Notes: generated by a model from the sequence alone, not told the origin. DNA of 64,000 nt from Adiantum capillus-veneris (GCA_014529385.2 CM043958.1:81401525-81465524); one strand, 5' to 3'. Shown: positions 11,438 to 23,308, numbered from the stretch's first letter. Made by a program: numbers and translations.

Positions 11438-12529
11438 ATGGCTGGATCACAGGACACTGCTCTTTACAATATCAAGAAGCTGGATGGAACCAATTTCCCA
11501 TTGTGGAAGAAGCAGATTTGGCACGTGTTGGTACAAAAGAAGCAGATAAAACCTATAAAGCTCAAGGGGATAAAACCAGAAGATATGGACGAAGATGAAT
11601 GGAGCGAAATGGATGAATTGGCACTTTCTACCATTATGCTGACTTTGGCAGAAAGCGTTTACTTCAATGTAGCAAACGAGATGTCGGCTTATCAAGCATG
11701 GTTAAAGATGAGTGATCTTTATGAGAAGCAGAGTGCAACTTCACAGGTATACTGGCTTAAGAAGCTTGTTGACTTGAAGATGAAAGAAGGGAGACCTATG
11801 TCCAATCATCTGAATGAATTCAACACAATCTATAGTCAGTTGTCAGCTCAAGGTGTCAAGTTTGATGAACCTGTTAGAGTTATGTTCCTGTTGATCACAT
11901 TGCCGGAAAGTTGGGACACTTTTCGCACAGCTTTGAGTAATTCTGCACCTCCAGATGGTTTGAACATAGCAGGTGTAGAAGGAAGTCTACTTACTGAAGA
12001 AACCAATAGAAAGACAATGGACAAAGGCAAAGGAACAGCCTTAGTTGTCAGGGGAAGGACCAAAGAAAAGTACAAAGGTGGAAAGAGGAATCAGTCTCGT
12101 AGCAAGTCCCGCAGTGCTAAAGGCAAGAGTGACATAGAATGCTACCATTGTGGCAGGAAGGGTCACATGAAAAGAGACTGCAGAGAATGGAAAGCAGAAA
12201 AAGGCAAAGAGAAAGTTGAAGACCATGGTGAGAAGAACAAGTCCTCAGTGAAGATTCAAGAAATAAATGTGACAAACACTGTTGCAGAGGATGACAATCT
12301 AGTGTCAGGAGACATCTACTTCTTAAAGAATACAATGGACTCAGCTCTTCTTATAGCATCTGATGGAAATGCACTGAGTGACTGGATTATAGACTCAGGG
12401 GCATCACTTCATGTGTCTCCAAACAAGGAGTGGTTTACCTCTTATGTGACCACTAAAGATCATGTTCGGCTAGGCAATGGGCAGACATGTGAGATCTTAG
12501 GTGTTGGAGATGTTCAATTGAACTTTTAG
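11438..12529 (+). pseudogene. Copia gag and protease part of the polyprotein
   Basis: Starts at the ATG at 11438. Residues about 1-190 are a copia-type Gag (LDGTNFPLWKKQIWHVL, then LKMKEGRPMSNHLNEF). A basic stretch leads to a zinc knuckle at 12140-12181 (CYHCGRKGHMKRDC). The aspartic protease active site WIIDSGASLH has D-S-G-A at 12392-12403. The frame is cut by TAG at 12527-12529. The same frame continues after it (NGSSFTLKNVRHVP), and a CAG-to-TAG change explains the break. Confidence 0.9.
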
Positions 12530-13933
12530 AATGGCTCTTCTTTCACGCTGAAGAATGTGAGACATGTTCCTGCAATTACAAAGAGCTTGATCAGCACAGG
12601 TTTACTTGATGATGCTGGCTACGTCACCACTTTTGGACAGAACATGTGGAAGATATCCAAGGGTTCTATGACAGTAGCACATGGCGTAAAGTCTGGAGGA
12701 CTTTACATGATTTATGTATCAAATGTCTCTAAAAATGTAATCAATGTAACCGAGCAACCGAACGTTTCTTTGTGGCATAGCCGGTTAGGACATATGTCCA
12801 AGAAGGGAATGGAAATCTTGTCTCGTTCTGGTTATTTGCCTGGCTTTTCATTTAATGATTTTGAATTCTGTGAACATTGTCTGTATGGTAAGCAAACACA
12901 GCAGCCACATAAGCATAGAAGCAGTAGAAGAGATACACAGTTGGCACTTGTTCATAGTGATTTGTGTGGACCTATGCCCAACCTATCTCTAGGGGGAGCT
13001 TCTTACTTTATGACATTTATAGATGATTACTCGAGGAAAGTATGGGTTTACTTTCTCAAGCACAAGGATGAAGCGTTTAGTGTTTTCAAAACTTTTGTGA
13101 CACTTGTGGAGAATCAGAGTGGCAAGAAGCTTAAATGCTTACGCACTGACAATGGTGGAGAGTATGTTTCAAAGGCATTTTAGGACTTTTGTGAGTCAAA
13201 AGGTATAAAACTTGAACTTACTGCTCCTTACAATCCTCCTCAAAATGGTGTTGCTGAGAGGATGAATAGGACCATACAAGAGAAGGTCAGAAGTATGTTG
13301 TCTAATGCACAGCTGCCAAATGGGTTTTGGGCTCAAGCTGTATCAACAGCTGTTCATCTTGTAAATAGATCTCCTAGCAATGTTTTGCAGAAGGATTCAG
13401 TGCCAGAGATGGTATGGTCAGGCAAAATGCCCTCATACAAGCATCTCAAAGTCTTTGGCTGTGAGGCATATACTCACGTTCCAAAGGAATTTAGGAACAA
13501 ACTTGAGCCAAAGAGTAGAAAGTGCATCTTTCTAGGCTATGGTAATTCTGGTGAGATGGGGTACAGACTTTGGGATCCCGAATCCAGAAAGGTTGTCCGC
13601 AGCAATGATGTTCACTTTAATGAATCCAAATATCATTCTAAACCAGAGAGGGTTGAGGAGATTAGAAGAGTTGTCTTCCAAGAAGATGGACCTACACGTG
13701 CAAGACAAAATGTCAAGGCTCAAGAGGAGCAAGGACAGGATAGAGTGGAACCACAGGTTGTGGCTGAGCCTGAGCCACCTATTGTGCGTAGATCTGGACG
13801 TGTCACGCGACCTCCTGATAGGTTTGTTCCATCTATGAACTATGTCATGTTGACTGATTGCAATGAGCCTTCATGTTACAAGGAAGCAGTGCAAATGAAG
13901 GACTCCGGGAATTGGCAATTGGCCATGCAGTGA
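12530..13933 (+). pseudogene. Copia integrase part of the polyprotein
   Basis: Same frame as the gag part. It shows the pre-integrase zinc-binding motif (HSRLGHMSKKGM, CEHCLYGKQ), the integrase core with HSDLCGPM and FIDDYSRKVWVY, the second aspartate region RTDNGGEY, and NGVAERMNRTI near the glutamate. The C-terminal part has the KVFGCEAY and RKCIFLGYG motifs typical of copia integrases. In-frame stops lie at 13181-13183 (TAG, from CAG) and 13931-13933 (TGA, probably from CGA). Confidence 0.9.
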
Positions 13934-15416
13934 GAGATGTCAGCTCTGCATAAAAACCAGACATGGAAGCTAGTTAAATTACCACAGGGCAAAAAGGCTC
14001 TACCCTGTAAATGGGTTTACAGGTATAGGATCACCGCTCATGATAGTCAGCCAAAGTACAAAGCAAGGCTTGTTGCAAGGGCTTTAAGCAAGAACAGGCA
14101 TTGACTTTGATGAAGTCTTCTCTCCGGTGGTCAAAATGACTACATTGAGATGCTTTCTTGCATTGGTTGCCATATTAGATTTGGTGTTGCACCAACTGGA
14201 TGTCAAGACAGCGTTCTTGCATGGTGATTTAGATGTGGAAATTTACATGCAGCAGCCAGAAGGGTTTGTTGAGAAAGGCAAGGAAGATTGGGTATGCCAG
14301 TTGTTAAAGAGTCTTTATGGCTTAAAACAATCACCGAGGGCATGGTACCATAAATTCCACAAGTTTATGCTTTCTCAAGGCTACAAACGTAGTGAGTTCG
14401 ATCACTGTCTATATACAAAGAAGGCTAAGGATGGTAGTTGGCTGATCCTTATTTTGTATGTGGATGACATGTTGATTGGTGGCAAGCACTTAGAAGAAAT
14501 TTCAGCTTTGAAGTCAAAGATGGCAAAATCGTTTGACATGAAAGACATGGGTGAGGCAAGTCATATACTTGGTATGCGCATTGAGAGAGACAAATCAAAG
14601 AAGTTGATTTGGTCATCTCAAATAGAGTATATTGACAAGGTTTTGCACCGTTTCAATATGGAGAAGGGAAAGGCACTGAGTGTTCCATTGCCACCATATG
14701 TGAAACTTAGCAAACAAGATTGTCCTGTGTCTGAGGAAGAACAGACTGAAATGGATAAGGTTCCATATGCGTTTGCAGTGGGTAGTTTGATGTATGCAAT
14801 GATTGCTACTCGCCCAGACATTGCATTTGCAGTGGGAGTAGTAAGTCGATACATGTCAAACCCAGGCAAGAAACATTGGGAGGCAGTGAAAGGAATATTG
14901 AGATACCTGAAAGCTACAAAGAGTATGCGTATATGCTATGGGAGTCAGGAGCTAAGTGTAAAGGGTTTTACAGACTCAGATTATGTAGGTGACTTAGACA
15001 ACCGAAGGTCTACGTCAGGGTATCTCTTTACATTGGCTGGTGGAGCAGTATCATGGTGTTCTAGATTACAAGATTGTGTTACTCAGTCTACTACAGAGGC
15101 TGAATATGTTGCAGCATCAGAGGCATGCAAAGAATCAATTTGGCTTAATAGACTAGTAACAGATTTGGGAATCAAAGAAGAGATGCCTGTGTTATATTGT
15201 GATAGTCAAAGTGCTATACAATTGGCTCACAATCCAGTTTATCACTCAAAGACAAAGCATGTGGATGTGAAGTATCATTTCATCAGGGAAATGCTCGAGG
15301 ATAAGCAACTTCGGCTTGTCAAAGTTCACACCACAGAAAATCCTGCTGATCTACTTACAAAAGGACTTCCCTCAGAGAGCTTTGCGCATTTTCGCAAGCA
15401 GTTAGGTGTAGGGTAG
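13934..15416 (+). pseudogene. Copia reverse transcriptase and RNase H
   Basis: The RT begins in the gag-integrase frame (LHKNQTWKLV, CKWVYRY). Two single-base losses near 14078-14083 and 14097-14101 then move it to another frame. From about 14102 it is open to the stop at 15416. Motifs: QLDVKTAFLHGDL, SLYGLKQSPRAWY, and the catalytic YVDDM at 14457-14471. RNase H has GFTDSDYVGD, STSGYLFTL, STTEAEYVAAS and, near the end, HVDVKYHFIRE. The catalytic residues remain, so death is by frame damage rather than active-site loss. Confidence 0.92.
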
Positions 15417-15490
15417 TACATCACTTCTCTACATCTCTTGTATATTAGCTTGTATAGTAGCTTCTCTCACACTTAAAGTACCACATTGGA

Positions 15491-15505
15491 CTTTAAGTGG
15501 GAGGT
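15491..15505 (+). promoter_or_regulatory. Polypurine tract of copia element
   Basis: AAGTGGGAGG-type purine run directly upstream of the right LTR. Confidence 0.7.
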
Positions 15506-15697
15506 TGTTGGGGTATAAAGCCCAATGTGGTCGCCCAGGTAAGTGGGCGGGCCGCCAGGTATGTACAAATATTCTTTTGTAAAAACCTAATAAGAACTCA
15601 CTATGCTCTACACATTACAGTAGAGCGAGTTCACCATATCGTCGTGCTCTTCTTCTCGCACTCTCTCTCGCATCGCACTTCCGCTCGTACTCCTTCA
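15506..15697 (+). repeat. 3' LTR of copia element
   Basis: 192-bp direct repeat of 10480-10671, about 98% identical, followed by the ATTGG duplication at 15698-15702. Confidence 0.95.
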
Positions 15698-18398
15698 ATT
15701 GGCATTTGAAAGGGTTCAATGAGATGCGATAAAATCTGCACCTTTCAAATATTTTTCGTAGATATAACAAATGCTTCTCCCAAGAAGAATAAACACAAAG
15801 GTCGTCTAGGAAAGCTTCACAAAACTCCCTTAGAAATTCTTTGAACGCAGTGTTTATTAATCGTTGGAATGTAGCAGGGGCATTTGTTAAGCCAAAAGCC
15901 ATAACACGAAATGCAAACACCCCAAACTCTGTGATAAAAGCAGTTTTAGCTTGGTCCTCTAATGCAATTGTGATTTGATTGTAACCAGAGTACCCATCTA
16001 AAAAGCTATAAGCTTCCTTGCCCGCAACTCTTTCAAGCACATGTTCTGAATATGGCAAGGGATAATGATCTCTCCTAGTAGCTGCATTAACTTTCTTGAG
16101 GTCCACGCACACTCTTAGTTTACCATTCTTTTTTGGCACAATGACTATTGGAGAAACCCATTCTAAGTGCTCAATAGGGTATATGAATCCACATTGGATA
16201 AGTTTTTCAATCTCCTCTTGTACAATTTTGGCGTACTTAGGATTCATTGGATAGGGTCGTTGCTGGACGGGTTTAGCAGTGTTGATCATGGGAATCGTAT
16301 GTTGCACCACAGAAGGTGGGACGCCCTTCATGTCATGATATGTCCAAGCAAAGATATCCTTGTATTCCTTGAGGAGCTCCTTAAGTACAGCCTCTTCAGT
16401 TTCGGTAAGGTCTTGAGCAATAAAGACTGGTTTAGACTCCTCACCTGGTTCTGCTAATTCTATCTCTTTAACTACCGCTGGACCATCATAGACTCCACTG
16501 CTTCCATTGGTAGGTATTCGTTGGGCTTTGGCATACACAACCTTTCGCTCCCCCGTGGTATAAGATTTAAAATGTTCAAGAGCCGTATGTAAGTCAGCAG
16601 GCTCTTGTCCTGACAGAGACCTTTCTTTTAGTTCTGCCTCCTTTTGTTGTTGAGCTAACTCTCGGTTTTGACGTCTTCTTATAGTTCGACTCAATTTCGG
16701 CTCTGTAACCTCCAATTGAGCGAGGTCAATGGGTCGCGGGCTGCACCACATGACACTCTGGAGATGTTCACCCCAATTGTCTACTAGCTTTCGATGAGCA
16801 TCACATGCCCCTAGATAACTAAGCCATTCTGTAGCAGATCTTTCCTTGTTTATCCTAGCTCTCACATTTGCTCGATATCGTCGTCTCTTATATGACCTTT
16901 GTTTCTTGTTAAGTTTTTGATTTTGGTAAATGTTTGAACTCGACTCGCCTGATAGGTCTTCGCTTGTATCTTCGTCACTCTCATATAAATTACCATAGAT
17001 GGTCGTACTAGGCCTTGAGTGTTCAGTTTCTATACTTGGTTCACTCGATGTTTCTTCAGGTTCTGAATCCATTTCTCCCTGAGATTCTGTTTCTGATGTG
17101 TATTGGCCTGAAGCCTTTGAGGAATCATCGGTTTCACTCTCAGGTAGGTGTGCCTCTTTCTTATCATCGGATGTTACATGCGCTACACCTAACATGTTTA
17201 CTGGTGCAATGTGTGGTATCTCTTCCCCATCTGGTGTTACCCAGGTTGTTCCTCTAGCTCCCCATGTATCTATAGTTGCCGCTAGGTGTACCCAATCGAC
17301 ATTGTATGACTCAGCCATTCCGGGTAGGATATCCATATAAGGAGAGTTCTCCCCAATATCCGTGTCTTCGTTACACGTGTAACAATACTGTAATGGAGTT
17401 GAGTGAATTGTTGTGTCTGATCGATTATCAATGATGAATTTATTTCCTAGAGGATGCGTTCGACCACTTAAAAGATCAACTCGAATGACAGAGTCTTGGA
17501 ACTGTAAGTAGACGTGGTTTTTGGACCAGTCATGCACCATTTTTGCTTCCCTCATGAATGGACGCCCTAAGATCATCTCAAATGACATAGGATGCTTGGA
17601 AAAATCCATAACAATGAAATTTTGCCTTACCTTGTGTCCCAAGACCTTGATCCTAAGATCCTTTAGCATTCCAATAGGCGTAACAATAGATCCATTAGCC
17701 ATTTTTACCACTACGCTTGTGGCTTCAAGGTGAGGTCGCCCCATAGACTCCCAACAACTCTTTGTCACCATGCTGACTCCCGCACCACCGTCAAGGACCC
17801 CCTTTACAGTTAATCCTTTAGTAGTGATTAGTAGAGTAGCATTAGATTCATCGCCTTCAAAGTATTGCCCCAACTTGTTAACGGGTACTTCAATTACAGA
17901 TTCATGTCCCGCTAGGTCAAATGGTGGTGCTAAATGTTCCTCATCATTCATTACCGAGTCAGGTTTGTTCATATGTGCAAACTGTGGTAATCCGGCCTGT
18001 AATTCTCCATTGAGGAAGGCTCGAAGAGCTGAGACTAGCTCGGGGTCTTTATATAGTTTGGACATGATGGTGGTTCTAACTTCTGAAGACATGAAATCCA
18101 TCAATTTGGCAACATTTAATGGCATCTTGTGGGACGTAGGACCCTGCCAAGAGAATGGTGAAGATCGAATCTCCACTTCCTCAAGGGGGTCGGGCATTCC
18201 CTCACCAAACATTCTCTCTAGTAGGAAAGGTGTGTGTCCACTTTCAGATGTCCTACCCTCACTCTCTTCTCGAATGATACTGGGTATAGCTAACAGCCTG
18301 TAGTTCTTGTGAGGTTGAACTTGTGTGGGAAACACTGTGTCCGACATCTGGATATGTTTGGGTTCAGGTTCTAATGTTTGTTGAGTTTCTTCCACCAA
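15698..18398 (-). pseudogene. Gypsy protease-like domain and reverse transcriptase (N-terminal part)
   Basis: Minus-strand frame continuous with Gag. A protease-like domain includes GVLDGGAGVSMVTKSCW (D-G-G-A at 17781-17792, where retropepsins usually have D-T/S-G-A) and MILGRPFMREAK. An acidic Ser/Glu-rich spacer follows, then RT with VSPIVIVPKKNGKLRVCVDL, SFLDGYSGYNQI, VMAFGLTNAPATFQRLI and the catalytic FLDD (DD at 15801-15806). The copia element cuts the frame just after NPFKCQ; the RT resumes at 10479. Apparent codons beyond 15698 are copia LTR. Upstream in the same frame are TGA stops at 18417-18419 and 18630-18632. Confidence 0.9.
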
Positions 18399-18629
18399 AC
18401 CCCTCAGTTGTTGGACTCATTCAATTTCCACTGTTGGGTTTGGATAGGTTCCAATCTTTCTCTTGCAATCCTCATTTTTTGTCTCTCGTGGCTTATCTTG
18501 GGGGTTCGCAACTGGGTGGTTTAACTTTGAATACTCTTTTGGTGTTCGTCGTAAGTCCCTCTCGTGATCCTCCTCACTGGCTTTTTCCTTTGTAGTAACA
18601 GTTTTGGTCTCCGTGGTCTCTATCGAATC

Positions 18630-19838
18630 TCAGTCATCCTCAGGGTCATTCATATACACGGGATCCTCTCCTGTCCCTATGTTAGTCTTTGAACTAGGTT
18701 TTGAGCTAGAAGCAATAAGGGATTTCTTTCTTCGTGTTTTCTTCTTTCTCGCTCGGCCAATGGATGCAGCATCTCTCTCTTCGAGGATGTAATTTTGCTT
18801 TTGAAGCATCGACCGTGTGAGTGCATTCACTGGTGCTATGTTTATAGTTGGTGGTGTCCCATCAACAATCTCTATTATGTTCAATGGTGTGATTTTCGGT
18901 GCGTTTGGATTGTTAGGACACTGTGCGATCAAATGATCTATGCCACAACGATTACAAGTGAGTATTGGCATTGCCAATGCACTCCCTTGACTTGTTTGCA
19001 TTAGTGCGGCATTCTTTTGCATTCTAATGGGGCACTCAGCTACTCGATGTGGTCCACCACATTCGTAGCACTGAAGAGGTGGTCTCCTGGCAAAACTATT
19101 AATGTTTTGGCCTCTTGCTGCTAGCGCAGTAGCTTGATATACCGGTTTGATTTGTCCCCAATGGTCTTCCATATAGTACATGGGACACTCCTCAAGCATG
19201 TCGACTCCATAGGTGATACTAGAGTCTATGTCCTCTTCGCAATCTACATAAGTACTAGATGACTCGCAACCTATTTGGTTCATAGGTGTAACTCCTGGAT
19301 GAGGGGGTTGCGGTCCTAGCATTGGAGGTGGCAACGGTGTGGTTTGGACCACATTTTGGGTTCTAGGGACCATGTGCTGTAATGGCAACTGTTGCTCCAT
19401 GGGTGGGGTAGGCATCAATGCAGGAACTCGAGGTGAGTCTGCCCAAGCTATAGGCGGTCTATTTTCCATGATGCGTTTAAGCATTAGGCAATCCTTCGCT
19501 TGATGGCCATACCTACCACACGCATTACAAGTCACGTTAAACTTTACTCTGAAAGTAGGGCATTCACTCGTAGTATGTGGGCCCAAGCAAATTGAGCACC
19601 ATTGTTGCTCCCTTCTTGGATACATATGAGTGTTTTGTGGAGCACAATTACCCCTAAGGCTTTCTTGGATGGCCTTTGTGAGATCTTCCAAAGTCATCTC
19701 AGATATCGTTTGCTCTTTCACGATTGGCTTTATCTTCATTGGCTCATGCCCTGATGCTTGCGAGCTACTAGACTTCGGCTCGGCAGACACTCTTTCTCCT
19801 GCAATCATTAAATTATCCTCCAATTGGATTGCATTCAT
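18630..19838 (-). pseudogene. Gypsy Gag C-terminal region with four zinc knuckles
   Basis: Part of the same frame as the Gag and pol segments, bounded by TGA codons at 19899-19901 and 18630-18632. Four Cys/His knuckles: CSICLGPHTTSEC, CNACGRYGHQAKDC, CYECGGPHRVAEC and CNRCGIDHLIAQC. Only the second has the standard C-x2-C-x4-H-x4-C spacing; the other three have x3 before His. They sit in two pairs separated by a Pro/Gln-rich linker of about 150 residues. Such knuckles bind retroelement RNA in the Gag particle. The Met at 19838 is not a true start, because codons from 19898 down read on in the same frame. Confidence 0.88.
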
Positions 19839-19898
19839 GGTTACTGCTTCCCAAGTAGTGATACCTCTAATGACTAGGCCATTATAGATACTTTCATG

Positions 19899-21965
19899 TC
19901 ATAGTCCCCTAATGAATCTATCGAGCAATTGGTTGTTGTTGAATCGCTCGTTTGGATTGCATCGAGAATTCAAATTCTTTAGGCGACTAATGAAGTCTCT
20001 CACGGATTCACCTTCTTCTCGTTGGGCTTTCTGGAGCTGAGAGGCTACACCCCAAAGTACTCCCTCTCGAATGTATTCTTTTAAGAACAGTCTCCTAAGA
20101 GTAGAGTAGATCGTTTTCTCTTCTACTCTTAAGGTTCTATACCAATCTCCAGCCAATCCGCTTAGGGTCAAACTCAAAGCCTTACACTTATGTAGCTCAT
20201 TGTGCTCTTCCAAGGAATCGCACACATGTTCAAAGACTTCCATATGATTTCTAGCATCTCCGTCTCCACTGAATTTCTGTGTGAGCTTAGCTACTTGAAC
20301 TGCCTTGCTCCTAGGCTCTCTATCAGGTGCACTACGCATGTTTTCCGCAATAGAGCGACCGATAGTTTGAGCAAATGCTGCCAAATCTCCTATTTGAGCA
20401 GGTATAATGGGTGTATGTGCTCGTGCAACCACATGTGAGATGGGAATTGGCCTTGGCCTTGGCATACGCGCGGCTCTTGGGTCCCATATTTCGTATGGTG
20501 GTGTACCAGACGGTGGTCCAAAGTTTACAGGCGTGGCCCTAGGCATAGGGGGTGCCTGATATGGCATGTTATTATTAAATGGCATGGCTCCACTTGTATA
20601 AGAGCTTGGATAATGCCATTGTGAATTGTAAGCTCTTGGAGTAATCGGAGGTGTAGGAGCTACATGAGGCTGAGGTACGACAGGTGCACATGATTGATAC
20701 ATACATGTAGGCATAGTTGGGGGCACTGTGCTAATAGGCATCGGCGCAGTGTTAACAAATGAACTCCATGGTGTACTTCTTGTCATGCTCACCACTGGGA
20801 TATGCATGGTAGCCGTAGTGTCATTAAGAGAAAGATGAGCTAGATCTGGGAAGGTAAAGCTGCCACTTGTGGGTTCAGATTGTACTGAGGCTCCTGGCGA
20901 AACAACATAGGGAGGATCAATGGGGCTCACTGAGGGAGTCTCCATTTGTGATAGGGTTGGTTGGTTGGCCTTTCCCGTATCCAAGAATCTCATTAGGACT
21001 GTTGAAGGCATGTTGATCCTTGTGTTCTGTCTTTCTAACTCGACAATCCTATGGAGGACATCACAGACTTTCTGTTGTTGCTCATCTATGCTAGTAGCAC
21101 CCGATGTGGATTGTAGAACATCTAACCAACCCACATGATAGGTGTGTCCTGTGTACCGATTAGTTAAAGCTTCTTCTTGTAGGTCATACTCCCAATTTTC
21201 GTTTAGGAATATCCCATCTAGGCCTGGCGTGCTGGAGGTTTCCCTTAAGGTGGAAGCATTATTGCTCCCCATCGCTTGCCCCTCCGTGACTGCTACCTTG
21301 GGAGCACTTGGTTGCTCGGCTGGCATGATTTTTGTCATAGGAGCCTTTGCTTTCAGGGCTCGACTTTGTTCTAGCCTTCGTAGGTTCTCAATTTCCCTCT
21401 CCCTTGTTGCTTGCATATAGCGTTTGATCTCTTGCACTTCGGCAAGACTCCTACCATCGGGTAGTAGAACCTCAGAGGGAGATAGTCCTAAAGGATCAGG
21501 AGGTGCAGTGGATGGAACATTCACATGCACACTCTCAAGAAGCATAGGGTCTATTTTAGGCATGAATGACGAATTTACTTCCCCACTCCCTTCATTTATT
21601 TCATTAACCGCATGTTCGGAGCGAGTAGCTCTACTAAGGGTCTCTTTTAAGCGGCTAAACACGCTGGACCCGAGCCGTGGGCCCATGGCATGCATGTTTT
21701 GACTTGAACTATCAGGGTTTGGTGTAGGATACCCCTCCATGACTTCGTAGTCAGAGGAAGAATCACTAGACGCGATATGAGGATCTTGGGTCGCGCTACC
21801 TTGAGTCCCGGCCGAAGATCCAGAACCTAGGGTGGAGGAATAATGGGTGCCCGCGTAAATGGAGGCACTACCAATATGCTCGTGCTCTAGCACTTGTCCA
21901 GAGCGTAGGTTCATATGACTTCCACACTCTAAGCGTGTTGGTGAGTGCCCGTGAAGGCCGCTCAC
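19899..21965 (-). pseudogene. Gypsy Gag with long N-terminal extension
   Basis: 688-codon frame starting at Met 21965 and ending at a TGA (19899-19901) that probably replaced CGA. The recognisable retrotransposon Gag domain occupies the last ~135 residues (KLTQKFSGDGDARNHMEVFE, LAGDWYRTL, FLKEYIREG, GESVRDFISRLK, NNNQLLDRFIRGL). The first ~550 residues are Pro/Ser/Thr-rich and match no family I know; one stretch (LEREIENLRRLEQ-like, about residues 180-200) is charged and probably helical. The start is the first Met after the leader. The extension may be comparable to the extra ORF before gag in Ogre-type elements, but here it is fused in frame. Confidence 0.82.
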
Positions 21966-22704
21966 TTAGTTTTTTTTTTTTTTAATAGGTGTTTATAACC
22001 CAAGTTTTTCGTTATTCTTGGTTATTTTTTGTAACCAAGCCACAAAATATGGCGTGTAATAGCTCAAGACGAGCATTTTGGCTAAAGGAACGTGCCGTGC
22101 TTTACAGCTCCCTATTCGGCTACGTGAAGCCCTCGAAATCCTAAAAATAGTCTTTATAGTCCTCAAAATCCTAAAAACAGTTTTTAAATATAAAAAGGTG
22201 TATAAACTATATTTTAAAACTGAGGACTGAGGTCTGGGTTTGGGCTTGAGCTTGGGGAATGATCCCCAACCCGATCCTTCTTTTTAAAATATTTTTTTTT
22301 TAAAGATTTTTTTTTTTTAATAAAGTCGCCGCGGTCGCACCGCGCGCGCGCACACACACACTTAACCTACACCTAACTTATCTACTTACAGCTAATAGAG
22401 ATACTGCCACACACACTCTAACACTGTTTACACAGTACTACAGTAGCTAACAGATCTACAAAACTAACCTTACAGAACTAACATTGAACCTTACAGAACT
22501 AACATTCCATAGCTAATACCTTAATTCTAACAATACATTGCAAAAAAAATTGTAACTCCTTCTTTACAGAAAACAAAAAAGACAGTACAGTGTAACAAAA
22601 ATCTTCTCCACACAACCACACACCTTCCTTCTTCACAAATCCTTCAATGGAAATTGCATCACAAGAAAGCGTAAAGTGCTTAACCGAGCTTAGTGTGGGG
22701 CATT
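21966..22704 (-). other. 5' leader of gypsy element
   Basis: About 740 bases between primer site and Gag start, rich in poly-A/T runs and a CG/CA alternating stretch near 22340-22360. No coding frame of note. Confidence 0.6.
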
Positions 22705-22722
22705 TCCCCGGCAGCGGCGCCA
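22705..22722 (-). promoter_or_regulatory. Primer-binding site, tRNA-Asp
   Basis: On the minus strand, TGGCGCCGCTGCCGGGGA lies four bases inside the 5' LTR. It matches 17 of 18 bases of the complement of the plant tRNA-Asp(GUC) 3' end. Use of tRNA-Asp is typical of Tat/Athila-group gypsy elements. Confidence 0.92.
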
Positions 22723-22726
22723 AAAA

Positions 22727-23308
22727 TGTGCACTCCTTGCCGCACTGTCGAAGCAAGGGACTTGCCGATACACCGTGTGCGAGCCACAAATGGCTCCAAC
22801 AACAAGCTTAAACTAGCAAGCTCAAGAGAGCAAAGGGTGTGTCACTCACCGCTCTACGCTCGCCTTCGTGGTGGATTCCTCGCCGCGATGAAGAAGAAGC
22901 TGCAGTCGTGCCACGCTCAACCGCTTCGCCGCCGTCGTGCCTTCGTGATGCTCGATCGCACACACACTCTCCCTCTCTCTCTCTCTCACATACACACACA
23001 CACACAAGGAGGTGAAGAAGAAGAAGATGGAGATGGAGATGGAGCAAGAGCACTCTTCTATTGCACAAATGAGAGAATGAGTGAATTTTAGGTTTAGTTG
23101 GCTTTTATATGAGCTCCCCCCATTCACACTTGGGCGCCCATGCTTAGCCAAATAATCCCTTGAATGTCCCGGTTAGAGTGCGCCTCTCATCGGCGATCAC
23201 TCTTACCCTTTTCCTATTGGTCCGACAAGCCCTGTACCTGACTTTACCAAATACATAATACACGTCTGTCGTAGGTGATGGGGTGTCCGTGAGCCGTGAG
23301 GGTTAACA
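22727..23308 (-). repeat. 5' LTR of gypsy element
   Basis: 582 bp, direct repeat of 4471-5057 and about 98% identical. It contains a (CT)n/(AC)n stretch that varies between the two LTRs. On the minus strand it starts TGTTAACCC and ends GTGCACA. Confidence 0.95.

Larger units (their letters stand above)
10480..15697 (+). mobile_element. Complete Ty1/copia LTR retrotransposon nested in the gypsy element
   Basis: 5218-bp element with two 192-bp LTRs differing at four positions, ATTGG duplications, an initiator-Met primer site, a gag-protease-integrase-RT-RNase H order (copia order, with integrase before RT) and a purine-rich tract before the right LTR. It is inserted in the opposite orientation to its host. 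The coding region carries three in-frame stops and two single-base deletions, so it cannot encode a full polyprotein. The RT and RNase H sequences resemble the Tork/Tnt1-like group, but I did not test this. Confidence 0.95.
4471..23308 (-). mobile_element. Complete Ty3/gypsy LTR retrotransposon (Tat/Athila-like), disrupted
   Basis: Full-length element on the minus strand: LTRs at both ends (587 and 582 bp, about 98% identical by eye), CTACC target duplications, a tRNA-Asp primer site, a polypurine tract, gag, zinc knuckles, protease, RT, RNase H and integrase in the Ty3/gypsy order. Without the nested copia element (10480-15697 plus its 5-bp duplication) it is about 13.6 kb. The tRNA-Asp primer site and integrase features such as HKSTPYYPQANGQAE point to the plant Tat/Athila branch. 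That placement is from recalled family traits, not a tree. Gag-pol runs in one frame broken by three TGA codons, one frameshift in integrase and the copia insertion, so the copy is dead. Confidence 0.93.
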
